This document shows, one piece after another, positions 17,306 to 25,378 of a DNA stretch of 64,000 nt. Made by a program: the position numbers and the translations under genes. The notes beneath the pieces were generated by a model. The model did no database searches and had not been told where the DNA came from. It worked only from the letters and a program-made list of their open reading frames with translations. Every line of letters starts with the position of its first letter. The stretch's first letter is position 1. The stretch comes from DAOUFU01 sp034429275 (GTDB lineage Bacteria; Chloroflexota; Anaerolineae; Aggregatilineales; Aggregatilineaceae), in contig DAOUFU010000013.1 in the NCBI GenBank assembly GCA_034429275.1, forward strand, positions 1-64,000. The letters are read 5' to 3'.

Positions 17306-19675
17306 CTAATCCGCTGTCGGTTCCGTGGGCCGAACGGCAGCTTGCTGAATCGTGTCGCGCGGGATGCTGGCCTGCGATTCTTCTGTCGGGGCGGGGCGCA
17401 GCTTGAGCAGCGCAAAGACGCCCGCCGCCGCCACCGACAGCACCACGATCTCGCCCAGGGTGTCAAATGCCCGGAAGTCCACCAGGATCACGTTGACAAT
17501 ATTTCGCCCTTTGGCCAGGACCAGGCTGTTTTCGGCGAAAAAGGATGTGAGCCGCGTGTGAGAGGCGTCCGCCGTCACCACCAGCACAATCAGAGTCATC
17601 ATGATCCCGGCGCTGAGCGCGATAATCGCATCGCGGATGTGGGCGGGGCGGTTGGTCAGCCGCCCGAAGCGCGGCAGGCGGTAGAGCACCAGCACATACA
17701 ACAGCACTGTCAGAGTCTCGATGGCGAACTGGGTCATGGCCAGGTCTGGCGCGCCAAAGAAAATGAACAGCAGGGCGATGCTGTAGCCCACCGTGCCGAG
17801 CGCCGCCACCGCCGCCAGCCGCGACCGAACCTGCGTCACGGTGAAGGTTGCGGCCAGGATCACGACGGCGATCAGCACCTCATAGAATCGGGCTTCGGGC
17901 GCGCGCCAGACGCCGTCCAGGGGCACCTGCGAGAGCAGTGTATAGCCAACAACTGCCGTGGTGAACAGGACGATAGTCATCAGGTACACGCGGAGATAGC
18001 CGTTTTGCAGCACGCGGGTCTGGTAATCTGCCGTCCACAACATGCCCGCCAACGTCGCGCGGTAGCCACGCTCTGGGCCGAAGCGGTTGCCCACATCGAC
18101 CCTGGCCGCGTAGGGCAGCGCCTTGTGGCGCAATGCATACAGGGTGAGGCCCGCCGCGACGGTGAGCACGCTCAACAGCAACACCACGTTCAGGCCGGGC
18201 CACAGCACCAGCTCCACCTTTGCGCCGGAATTCAGCGTCGCCCGCACCGCCCCCTTGACCAGGTAGGTAGCAGCTACGGACGGCAGGAACCCAAACGCCA
18301 GCCCAAGCGCCGCCAGCAGAACCGGTCCCAATGTCATGCTGAGCGGGGCTTCATGGGGCGTGTGTGGAGTCTGACCCGGCTTGCCCAGGAATGGTTTGAG
18401 GCTAACGAGGGCAGCGGCCACTACCGTCAGGATGCTGCTGAAAACCGCGAGCGTCGTCAGAATCGCGGCCAGGTTCGGGGCATCATAGGCGGCTTTGTAA
18501 AAGACCTCCTTGGCGATAAAGCCGAACAGCGGCGGCAGTCCGGCCATCGACGCTGCCGCCAGCAGCGCCGCCGTACCGGTGAACGGCATTGCGCGCCAGA
18601 ATCCGCCCATCATCGTGCCATCGCGCGTACCGGTCTCGTGATCCAGCGACCCGGCCACCAGGAACAGCGCGCCTTTGTACAGCGAATGCGCCACCAGCAT
18701 GGTGAGCGCCGCCTTCACCGCATAATCGGTCCCGATGCCCAACAGCATCACCAGAATGCCCAACGAACTGACCGTCGAATAGGCCAGGATGCGCTTGAGA
18801 TCGACCTGCTGCCACGCGATAAACGCGCCGAGGACCATAGTCACTGCCCCGAAAGCAGTGACCATCCCCTGCCATTCATCGGTGCCGCCCAGGATCGGAT
18901 TCAGGCGCGCCAACAGGTAAATGCCCGCCTTGACCATCGTGGCCGAATGCAGGTAAGCGCTGACAGGCGTCGGTGCAGCCATCGCTCCGGGCAGCCAGAA
19001 ATGAAAGGGGAACTGGGCCGACTTGGTGAAGGCTCCTGCCAGCACCAACACCAGGATCGCCGGGTACAGGCTGCCGGCCTGCACCACTGAGGACTGAGTC
19101 ACCATTGCACTGATGGTATATGTTCCGGTCACGTGGCCGAGCAAAACCAGGCCAGCCAGCAGCGCCAACCCACCGCCGCCGGTGACCAACAGGGCCTGCA
19201 GCGCCGCCTGCCGGGAGTCGGCCTTGTCGTGCTTGAAACCGATCAGCAGGTAAGAACTGATGCTGGTGAGTTCCCAGAACACAAACAGGGTGATCAGGTT
19301 ATCGGCCAGCACCACGCCCAACATCGCGCCCATGAACATCAACAGGTAGGCATAGAAGCGGCCCAGCAACGGGTCGTGCTTCAGGTAGCCGCTGCCATAT
19401 AGCACAACCAGCACCCCGATGCCGCTGATGATCAAGGCGAACACCAGGCCCAACCCATCCATGCGAAAGGCCAGGTCGATCCCCAGCGATGGAATCCAGG
19501 CAAAGGACTGCTCGAAGGTGCGCCCGTCGGCGATACGCGCCAGGTATGAGCCAAGATAGACCGTGATGCCAAACGGCAGTAGAGCGATCACCCAACCCGC
19601 CCGGTCGCGCAAAGTGCGCTGGATGAGCGGGGCAAACACTGCCGCGGCGAATCCGGCCAGCACTGCCATCACCAT
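17306..19675 (-). CDS. mnhA: Na+/H+ antiporter subunit A (MnhA/MrpA)
   Basis: Large ion-translocating subunit, 789 residues. The N-terminal 500 residues match NuoL-type proton pump modules: FWELTSISSYLLIGFKH, FPFHFWLPGAMAAPTPVSAYLHSATMVKAGIYLLAR and the conserved SLYKGALFLVAGSLDHETGTRD. The C-terminal part holds the MrpA-specific hydrophobic region, including APDLAMTQFAIETLTVLL and FRAFDTLGEIVVLSVAAAGVFALL, equivalent to an MrpB-like domain. AGGAGAG lies eight bases before the ATG. First gene of the complete mnhABCDEFG operon, which exports Na+ in exchange for H+ and supports pH and salt homeostasis. Confidence 0.96.
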   Translation of the reverse strand: MVMAVLAGFAAAVFAPLIQRTLRDRAGWVIALLPFGITVYLGSYLARIADGRTFEQSFAWIPSLGIDLAFRMDGLGLVFALIISGIGVLVVLYGSGYLKHDPLLGRFYAYLLMFMGAMLGVVLADNLITLFVFWELTSISSYLLIGFKHDKADSRQAALQALLVTGGGGLALLAGLVLLGHVTGTYTISAMVTQSSVVQAGSLYPAILVLVLAGAFTKSAQFPFHFWLPGAMAAPTPVSAYLHSATMVKAGIYLLARLNPILGGTDEWQGMVTAFGAVTMVLGAFIAWQQVDLKRILAYSTVSSLGILVMLLGIGTDYAVKAALTMLVAHSLYKGALFLVAGSLDHETGTRDGTMMGGFWRAMPFTGTAALLAAASMAGLPPLFGFIAKEVFYKAAYDAPNLAAILTTLAVFSSILTVVAAALVSLKPFLGKPGQTPHTPHEAPLSMTLGPVLLAALGLAFGFLPSVAATYLVKGAVRATLNSGAKVELVLWPGLNVVLLLSVLTVAAGLTLYALRHKALPYAARVDVGNRFGPERGYRATLAGMLWTADYQTRVLQNGYLRVYLMTIVLFTTAVVGYTLLSQVPLDGVWRAPEARFYEVLIAVVILAATFTVTQVRSRLAAVAALGTVGYSIALLFIFFGAPDLAMTQFAIETLTVLLYVLVLYRLPRFGRLTNRPAHIRDAIIALSAGIMMTLIVLVVTADASHTRLTSFFAENSLVLAKGRNIVNVILVDFRAFDTLGEIVVLSVAAAGVFALLKLRPAPTEESQASIPRDTIQQAAVRPTEPTAD

Positions 19676-19904
19676 AACTGACTCTCCTCATCCTGCTGTG
19701 TGTATGTTGATCCTGGTCGGGAGATCATAAAAAACGGTTTGAGGCTGTCTCTATGATGTTCGCAAGATTTGATCGGTTGCACAAGGTTTTTTTGGACAAA
19801 ACCTGCTCATTACATACCTGATGGGTGCCCAGTGGTGATCCAGACCTATGTTACAATATTAACAATATCATTCACACGTTTGACACCATCAGCGAGGACT
19901 GGAG

Positions 19905-20807
19905 ATGGGTAAATCGAACGGGAAAAAATCCGATCACGCCGTGAAAGTGAACGGCAAATCCGCATCAAAAAAGCTGCCCAAATCGACCGTCAAATGTATC
20001 TCCAATTCGTTTTATGAAGCCGAGCTGAAACGCCTGTACTTAGAGTTAGTCAAGCTGCAATACTGGATTCAGGATCAAGGACTGCGGGTGCTCATCACCT
20101 TTGACGGGCGCGACGCAGCAGGCAAAGGCAGCATCATCAAGCGGCTCACCGAACCGCTCAACCCGCGCGGCGTGCGCATGGTCGCGCTGGGCAAACCCAC
20201 TGAGCGCGAACAAACCCAGTGGTATTTTCAGCGGTATGTGGCGCACCTGCCCTCTGCCGGTGAGATCGTGATCTTCGACCGAAGCTGGTACAACCGCGCC
20301 ACCGTCGAGCACATTATGGGGTTTTGCACCGACCGGCAGTACTGGGAATTTTTGCGCTCCGCGCCAGAGTTCGAGCGTATGTTGGTGCGCAGCGGGATCA
20401 TCCTGCTCAAATACTGGCTCTCAGTGAGCGATGAAGAGCAGGAACTGCGCTTCCAGTCGCGCGCGGCAGACCCCACCCGGCGCTGGAAGCTCAGCCCCAT
20501 CGACCTCAAATCGCGCGAGATGTGGGTCGAATATTCCAAAGCCAAAGACATCATGATGGAATACACCGACATCCCCGAAGCGCCCTGGTACCAGGTCAAC
20601 GGGGACGACAAGCGCCGCGCGCGGCTCAACGTCATCCGCCACATCCTCAGCATGATTCCCTACGAGGACATCATCCCGGAGCCGATTGAGCTGCCAGAGC
20701 GCCCGCCCGATGACGAAAACTACACCCGTCCACCCATGAACGCGCATATTTATATCACCGATCATTATGCCGATAAGGTGAACAGCGGCAAAAAATCGAA
20801 GAAGTGA
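19905..20807 (+). CDS. ppk2: polyphosphate kinase 2 family protein
   Basis: Transfers phosphate between polyphosphate and nucleotides (usually polyP-driven NDP to NTP). 300 residues, a single P-loop kinase domain: Walker A F-D-G-R-D-A-A-G-K-G near residue 68, lid-region motif F-D-R-S-W-Y-N-R near 127, and the conserved RLTEPLNPRG. A Lys-rich N-terminal tail of about 35 residues precedes the domain. The first 30 bases downstream of the start are AT-rich. It stands alone between the Mrp operon and tadA. Its closeness to pstSCAB suggests a phosphate-handling neighbourhood, but it is not in that operon. Confidence 0.95.
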   Translation: MGKSNGKKSDHAVKVNGKSASKKLPKSTVKCISNSFYEAELKRLYLELVKLQYWIQDQGLRVLITFDGRDAAGKGSIIKRLTEPLNPRGVRMVALGKPTEREQTQWYFQRYVAHLPSAGEIVIFDRSWYNRATVEHIMGFCTDRQYWEFLRSAPEFERMLVRSGIILLKYWLSVSDEEQELRFQSRAADPTRRWKLSPIDLKSREMWVEYSKAKDIMMEYTDIPEAPWYQVNGDDKRRARLNVIRHILSMIPYEDIIPEPIELPERPPDDENYTRPPMNAHIYITDHYADKVNSGKKSKK

Positions 20808-20879
20808 TAGGGATAGGTGGATGATAACCTGCCCGCGTGCCGACCCAAAATCACCCTTCCGGTAGTGCAATGGGCGTGC

Positions 20880-20885
20880 TATAAT
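20880..20885 (+). promoter_or_regulatory. -10 element (TATAAT) immediately upstream of tadA
   Basis: A perfect TATAAT lies 10 bases before the ATG at 20896. Transcription would begin at about 20892, leaving almost no 5' leader. No clear -35 box was seen. Confidence 0.5.
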
Positions 20886-20895
20886 GCGCCGCACG

Positions 20896-21357
20896 ATGGA
20901 CGACATCACCTGGATGCACGCGGCCCTGGACGAAGCCCGGCGCGCCCTGGAGCATGACGACGTGCCGATCGGCGCGGTCGTTGTGCGCGGGGACACGCTC
21001 ATCGCGCGGGCACACAACCGGCGCGAGGCCGATGGCGACCCGACTGCCCACGCCGAACTGCTGGCTATCCGGGCGGCCTCACAGGTGATCGGCCATTGGA
21101 GGCTCGAAGGCTGCACGCTTTACTGTACGCTGGAACCGTGCGCGATGTGTGCGGGCGCGATGGTGCTGGCGCGCGTGCCCCGGTTGGTCTTCGCCGCCTC
21201 TGACCCTAAGGCTGGGGCTGGAGGCAGCATCATGGACCTGCTGCATCATCCCCGGCTCAACCACCTGGTTGAGGTGGTTGGGGGCGTCCTGGCCGACGAA
21301 AGCGCGGCCCTGATCCGGGATTTCTTCGCCCGGCTGCGCGCCGAAGGGCAAAAGTAA
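20896..21357 (+). CDS. tadA: tRNA-specific adenosine deaminase TadA
   Basis: Converts A34 to inosine in tRNA-Arg(ACG). 153 residues. Zinc and catalytic motifs are intact: H-A-E at residues 52-54 and P-C-A-M-C at 81-85, with the cytidine/deoxycytidylate deaminase fold. An ATG at 20884 is in frame but overlaps a perfect -10 hexamer, so the second ATG is the more likely start; the transcript would be nearly leaderless. It lies just upstream of a tRNA-Ser gene. Confidence 0.95.
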   Translation: MDDITWMHAALDEARRALEHDDVPIGAVVVRGDTLIARAHNRREADGDPTAHAELLAIRAASQVIGHWRLEGCTLYCTLEPCAMCAGAMVLARVPRLVFAASDPKAGAGGSIMDLLHHPRLNHLVEVVGGVLADESAALIRDFFARLRAEGQK

Positions 21358-21396
21358 CGCGCGGCCAGGGCTTTACAATTGAATAGTTCGACATAC

Positions 21397-21483
21397 GGAG
21401 GGGTGCCAGAGTGGTTGAATGGGGCGGTCTCGAAAACCGTTGTAGCGCTTGCGCTACCGTGGGTTCGAATCCCACCCCCTCCG
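21397..21483 (+). tRNA. tRNA-Ser (anticodon CGA)
   Basis: 87-nt class II tRNA. Acceptor stem GGAGGGG/CCCCTCC, discriminator G, anticodon loop CTCGAAA giving anticodon CGA (reads UCG), long variable arm with stem GTAGCGC/GCGCTAC, and T-arm GTTCGAAT. CCA is not encoded. Confidence 0.97.
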
Positions 21484-21533
21484 CCTTGTTTTTCTTTCTC
21501 CGTGTCCCCTCTGCACATTTCTTGTGATCGCCC

Positions 21534-22577
21534 ATGACCGCCAGACACTCCCCGCGACCATCACCGGGCCGGACGCTGCTGTTGGCATTGGCGCTGCTGG
21601 CGCTGCTGTGTGCCGCGCTCGAATCTGGCGCGCGCCTGTTGATCGAGCCGGGATCGCGCCGGCTGGGCATTGGCAGCAGCAATCCTTACGTTGATGCCAA
21701 AGTGGGCGCGGTAGAGCGCCTCATCGACCGGGAAGGTTCGCTCGACTGCCTGCTGATCGGCAGCTCGGTCGTGTTCTATGGCCTGGTGCCCCAGGTGATC
21801 GAGCAGGCGTATCGCGAGCGGACCGGGCAAGCGATCGCCTGCTATAACCTGGGCATCCCCGCCTTGACCGCGACCGGAGCCGAGGCACTGGCCGAAGCCG
21901 TCGTCGCGCGCTACCAGCCGCGCCTGCTGGTCTATGGGTTCACGCTGCGCGCGCTGGCGCAGGATGTCCCACAGAGCAAAGAGGTCTACCAGCAGATCGT
22001 CGGGACGCCCTGGATTCGTTACCAGCGCGGCGAGTGGACGCTCGAAGGCTGGTTGATCGCCCAGTCCGACGCGCTGCGCTATTACCTGCCCTACCGGGAC
22101 TGGATGCGCAGCGATTACCGCCAGCGCGAAGATCCGTACCGCCAGGCGGAGTCTGGCGGCGGCTATGCGCCTTTTGCCGGCGGCGGCGCGCTCAATCCTG
22201 AAACAGTGCATATTCCTGCCTATTTCAGCCCTTACCGGCCCGATCCCGACGCGCTCAAAGCCTTTGCCGGGCTGGTCGCGCTCAATTCGCCAACCACGCA
22301 GGTGCTGCTGATCGAGATGCCGCTGCCGCGCTTTTTCCTGGAGCAGATGGAAGGTGGCATAGCCGGTTACCTGGGCGAAATCGAGTCGCTGGCAGCGTGG
22401 GGGAAACGGTACGGAGTGCCGCTATGGTCACTGTCGCCGCTAGACCTGGTGCCGCTCGAAGGGTGGGCCGAAGATGCGCACCATGTCAACGACCTGGGCG
22501 CGATCCAGGTCAGCGCGTGGTTGGGCGTGGCGCTGGCCGATGCTGCCATGACCGGGACGTTACCTCTGCCCCACTAG
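21534..22577 (+). CDS. membrane-anchored SGNH-hydrolase-like protein
   Basis: 347 residues. An N-terminal hydrophobic helix (about 13-33) acts as signal anchor. The rest resembles AlgX/DltD-type SGNH proteins used in envelope polymer acylation: block I as L-I-G-S-S-V-V-F-Y-G near residue 77, and a late block with D-A-H-H-V-N-D near residue 315 that could supply the catalytic Asp and His. A beta-strand/hydrophobic pattern of an alpha/beta fold is visible between them. The substrate is unknown and the assignment rests only on motif spacing. It begins about 50 bases after the tRNA. Confidence 0.55.
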   Translation: MTARHSPRPSPGRTLLLALALLALLCAALESGARLLIEPGSRRLGIGSSNPYVDAKVGAVERLIDREGSLDCLLIGSSVVFYGLVPQVIEQAYRERTGQAIACYNLGIPALTATGAEALAEAVVARYQPRLLVYGFTLRALAQDVPQSKEVYQQIVGTPWIRYQRGEWTLEGWLIAQSDALRYYLPYRDWMRSDYRQREDPYRQAESGGGYAPFAGGGALNPETVHIPAYFSPYRPDPDALKAFAGLVALNSPTTQVLLIEMPLPRFFLEQMEGGIAGYLGEIESLAAWGKRYGVPLWSLSPLDLVPLEGWAEDAHHVNDLGAIQVSAWLGVALADAAMTGTLPLPH

Positions 22578-22680
22578 CCTCGCGCGGCGCAGTTAGCGCG
22601 ATCGGCGCGTCCTCATTACAATGATAGCGTGCGCGGGCCGGAAGCTCGTGTGTAGATGGGGTAAGAAGGAGCAAGCAGCA

Positions 22681-22902
22681 ATGTCACAAGAACGTCACAC
22701 CGGCGTGGTAAAGTGGTTCAATTCGCAAAAGGGATACGGCTTCATCGCGCCGGATGATGGCCCAGATGTGTTCGTCCACTACAGCGCAGTGGTCATGGAA
22801 GGCTTCCGCGATCTGCGCGAGGGCGAGCGCGTCGAATTTTTCATCGTCGAGGGGCCGAAGGGGCCACAGGCCAGCGAAGTCGTCAAGGTGGCGCGCCGCT
22901 AG
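22681..22902 (+). CDS. cold-shock protein (CspA family)
   Basis: 73-residue single OB-fold nucleic-acid chaperone. RNP1 K-G-Y-G-F-I and RNP2 V-F-V-H-Y-S are intact, and the start T-G-V-V-K-W-F-N is canonical. AAGGAG lies nine bases before the ATG. The in-frame upstream extension to 22621 is not family-like and is rejected. Confidence 0.95.
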   Translation: MSQERHTGVVKWFNSQKGYGFIAPDDGPDVFVHYSAVVMEGFRDLREGERVEFFIVEGPKGPQASEVVKVARR

Positions 22903-22931
22903 GCGATGCGCGTAGAGGAGCAAACGCCCCG

Positions 22932-23684
22932 GTGAGCGATACTCTCGCTGGTGCACGGCTCGAAGGTTTTGTCTCGGTGCGGGCGGCACTTAAGAGCGGC
23001 AGCCGCCCGATCGAACGTATCGTGCTGCGGCGCGACAAAATGGACCGCGCCGTTGCCTGGCTCGAACACGAAGCTGCGCGTCGGCAAATTCCGGTTGAAC
23101 GCGTCGATGCGGCCATCATTGACGCCCTGGCCGAAGGCAGTACACATGGCGGGGTCGTGGCCGAAGTCGGGCCGCGCCAGTTTGTCCCGCTTGACCAGAT
23201 CGCCGCCGGGCAGCCTGCGCCCTTTGTGGTGATGCTGGATGGCGTTGAAGACCCGTTCAACTTTGGGCAGGCTGTGCGCGCGCTTTACGCAGCGGGCGCG
23301 CACGGGTTGGTTCTCCGTCCGCGCAACTGGCTTTCGGCGGCGAGCGTAGTTGCGCGTGCCTCTGCCGGGGCGACTGAATGGATGCCCACCGCCACAGCCG
23401 ACACCGCGCAGGATGCCGCCGAGGCGTTCCGCGCGCGTGGGCTGCAGGTCGCGGTGGCCTCCACCGAGCGCGCCATCTCCCTCTACGATGCCGACCTGAC
23501 CAGGCCATTGTTTCTGGTCATCGGCGGCGAAAAACGCGGCATTACCCGGTCCTTCGAAGACCGCGCCGATCTCCGGCTGGCGATCCCCTACGCCAGCGAC
23601 TTCGACCAATCGCTCGGCACGGCAGCAGCGGCGGCGGTGATCGCCTTCGAGGTTATGCGACAGCGCCGCGCGCGAGGAATCTGA
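22932..23684 (+). CDS. TrmH/RlmB-family 23S rRNA or tRNA 2'-O-methyltransferase
   Basis: SPOUT-class SAM-dependent RNA ribose methyltransferase, 250 residues. The N-terminal substrate-binding domain (SpoU_sub_bind type, residues 10-80) contains GSTHGGVVAEV. The catalytic knot domain has LDGVEDPFNFGQAVRALYAAGAHG (motif 1), F-L-V-I-G-G-E-K-R-G-I (motif 2) and SDFDQSLGTAAAAAVIAFE (motif 3; RlmB normally has SLNVS here, so this motif is diverged). GTG start with GAGGAG 11 bases upstream. Probably co-transcribed with the next gene 14 bases downstream. Confidence 0.88.
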   Translation: MSDTLAGARLEGFVSVRAALKSGSRPIERIVLRRDKMDRAVAWLEHEAARRQIPVERVDAAIIDALAEGSTHGGVVAEVGPRQFVPLDQIAAGQPAPFVVMLDGVEDPFNFGQAVRALYAAGAHGLVLRPRNWLSAASVVARASAGATEWMPTATADTAQDAAEAFRARGLQVAVASTERAISLYDADLTRPLFLVIGGEKRGITRSFEDRADLRLAIPYASDFDQSLGTAAAAAVIAFEVMRQRRARGI

Positions 23685-23698
23685 ACGGAGCAGCCCCG

Positions 23699-24184
23699 GT
23701 GAGCGACGATCCACGCCCGACGCGTAAGCAGCCCCAAACCGCCAAAGGACCGCGCCGGGTTCCGGCCATCGAAGCCGTCTACAAAGGCGCGGCGATGCGT
23801 TCACTGTTTGAGGTGCAGTTCGCCAAACAGCTCGATGCACGCGACATCGCCTGGACCTACGAACCCGAACGGCTCAAGGGTGGGCGCTACCTGGTCGATT
23901 TTCATCTGCCCGCACTGAAATGCTGGGTCGAGGTCAAGGGCCGCTTCGAGGCGCGCGACGAAATGCTGCTGCCAATGGTAGCGCGCAACCTGCGAACCGA
24001 GCGCGGTGAGCGCCTGTTCCTCTACATGAAGACTGCCGCCTATCGCGTCACCGGGCAGGGCTTCGAGCCGCTCACGCACGAGGGCTTCTGGGCCGCGATC
24101 CAGGATACCACCCAGAGCGCCGACGATCTGAAGCTCCCCGATCGCAGCAAGCCCCGGATCCGCCGCCCCTGGCAGCCTGAATAA
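23699..24184 (+). CDS. PD-(D/E)XK nuclease-like protein (DUF1064-type)
   Basis: 161 residues. A basic N-terminal tail is followed by a compact core with E-x-x-F-A-K-Q-L, then W-T-Y-E-P-E, L-V-D-F-H-L-P and W-V-E-V-K-G. This is the order E, D, then E-x-K of a PD-(D/E)XK catalytic site, as in phage Holliday-junction resolvase and DUF1064 proteins. The GTG start 14 bases after the methyltransferase, with a CGGAG site, suggests one operon. A DNA repair or junction-cleaving role is inferred; no phage genes are nearby. Confidence 0.6.
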   Translation: MSDDPRPTRKQPQTAKGPRRVPAIEAVYKGAAMRSLFEVQFAKQLDARDIAWTYEPERLKGGRYLVDFHLPALKCWVEVKGRFEARDEMLLPMVARNLRTERGERLFLYMKTAAYRVTGQGFEPLTHEGFWAAIQDTTQSADDLKLPDRSKPRIRRPWQPE

Positions 24185-24266
24185 AGCGCTCGTCCCCTCC
24201 ATTAATCTTCCATACCCCGAATGCTTATCAGATACTCATGCAAAACCCGTTGCGTTTGTCAAACAA

Positions 24267-24286
24267 ACATGTACAATACATGTACA
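24267..24286 (+). promoter_or_regulatory. tandem ACATGTACA operator-like repeat before the fasciclin gene
   Basis: The 9-mer ACATGTACA occurs at 24267 and 24278, exactly 11 bases apart, so both copies face the same side of the helix. A TTGTCA at 24256-24261 could be a -35 box, placing the repeats over the promoter. Function is inferred. Confidence 0.35.
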
Positions 24287-24324
24287 TTCGATGAACGAAA
24301 CGACAACAAGAGGAGATCAACACC

Positions 24325-25290
24325 ATGCGTAAGGTCACTACCCTGTTCCTGTCCATCGTCATGATGCTGGTCCTGGTTGCCCCAGTTGTGGCGCAGGGCG
24401 AAAAAGACATCGTTGACATCGCGGTCGAGAACGGCAGCTTCACCACCCTGGTCGCCGCCGTGCAGCAGGCCGAACTGGTGGATGCCCTGAAGGCCGAAGG
24501 CCCCTACACCGTGTTCGCCCCCACCGATGAAGCATTCGCCGCCCTGCTCGAAGAAACTGGAATGACGGCTGAGGAACTGCTGGCCGCTGAAAATCTGTCT
24601 GACATCCTGCTGTATCATGTGGTCGCGGGTGCATTTGACGCCGCCTCGGTGATTGAGCTGGTGGGCGATGCCGACTATGTGCTGGTCGATACTCTCAATG
24701 GCACGCCGCTCAAGGTCAGCGTGGACATGGGCAACGTGTACATCAACGATGCGATGGTGGTCATGCCCGATGTGATGGCTTCGAACGGCATCATTCACGT
24801 GGTGGACAGCGTCATCATGCCGCCCAGCAAGACCATTGCCGAGATCGTGACCGAAGCCGCGAGCGCTGAGGAAGGCGCGGAGTTCACCACCCTGCTGGCC
24901 GCTGTGGCGCAGGCTGGCCTGGCCGAAGCTCTCTCCGGTGAGGGTCCCTTCACCGTGTTCGCCCCGACGGATGCCGCTTTCGCAGCCGCGCTCGAGGCCC
25001 TGAACATCTCCGCTGAAGACCTGCTCGCCAGCGAAGGCCTGGCCGGTATCCTGCTCTACCATGTCGTAGGTGGCGAGGAACCGCTGTACTCGAACGATGT
25101 CGCTGCGGCGCTGGCCGAGGCGGGCGAGGAAGGTCTGAAGGTCGAGACGCTGAACGGTGCTTCCTTCACCGTGACCGCTGACGACGAGGGCATCTATGTG
25201 GACGGCGCGAAGATCATCATGACCGACATCATGGCCTCCAACGGTGTCATCCACGTGATCGACGCGGTCATCCTGCCCCCGGCAGAGTAA
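24325..25290 (+). CDS. secreted protein with two fasciclin (FAS1) domains
   Basis: 321 residues. Signal peptide 1-23, cleaved before Q24-G25. Two tandem FAS1 domains follow (about 30-168 and 172-320). Each has the H1-type block G-P-Y/F-T-V-F-A-P-T-D and an H2-type ending M-A-S-N-G-x-I-H-V-x-D. FAS1 domains mediate cell adhesion or matrix interaction. RBS AGAGGAGAT precedes the ATG. It is monocistronic and ends in a strong terminator. The two domains are recent-looking duplicates, sharing several short identical blocks. Confidence 0.93.
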   Translation: MRKVTTLFLSIVMMLVLVAPVVAQGEKDIVDIAVENGSFTTLVAAVQQAELVDALKAEGPYTVFAPTDEAFAALLEETGMTAEELLAAENLSDILLYHVVAGAFDAASVIELVGDADYVLVDTLNGTPLKVSVDMGNVYINDAMVVMPDVMASNGIIHVVDSVIMPPSKTIAEIVTEAASAEEGAEFTTLLAAVAQAGLAEALSGEGPFTVFAPTDAAFAAALEALNISAEDLLASEGLAGILLYHVVGGEEPLYSNDVAAALAEAGEEGLKVETLNGASFTVTADDEGIYVDGAKIIMTDIMASNGVIHVIDAVILPPAE

Positions 25291-25318
25291 ATCTCGCTCC
25301 ATAGCAGATGGGCAAAGC

Positions 25319-25347
25319 ACAGGGCCGGGAGCGTATCCCGGCCCTGT
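25319..25347 (+). terminator. rho-independent terminator of the fasciclin gene
   Basis: Perfect 12-bp stem (ACAGGGCCGGGA / TCCCGGCCCTGT) with a 5-base loop, followed by CTTGTTGTT. It lies between convergent genes and could also act on the opposite strand. Confidence 0.8.
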
Positions 25348-25378
25348 CTTGTTGTTCGCCCGGCGCGGCACCTCGCGC

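Noticed and set aside
17342..19090. 582-codon frame antisense to mnhA
   Set aside because: Low-complexity His/Gln/Arg translation opposite a clear MrpA gene.
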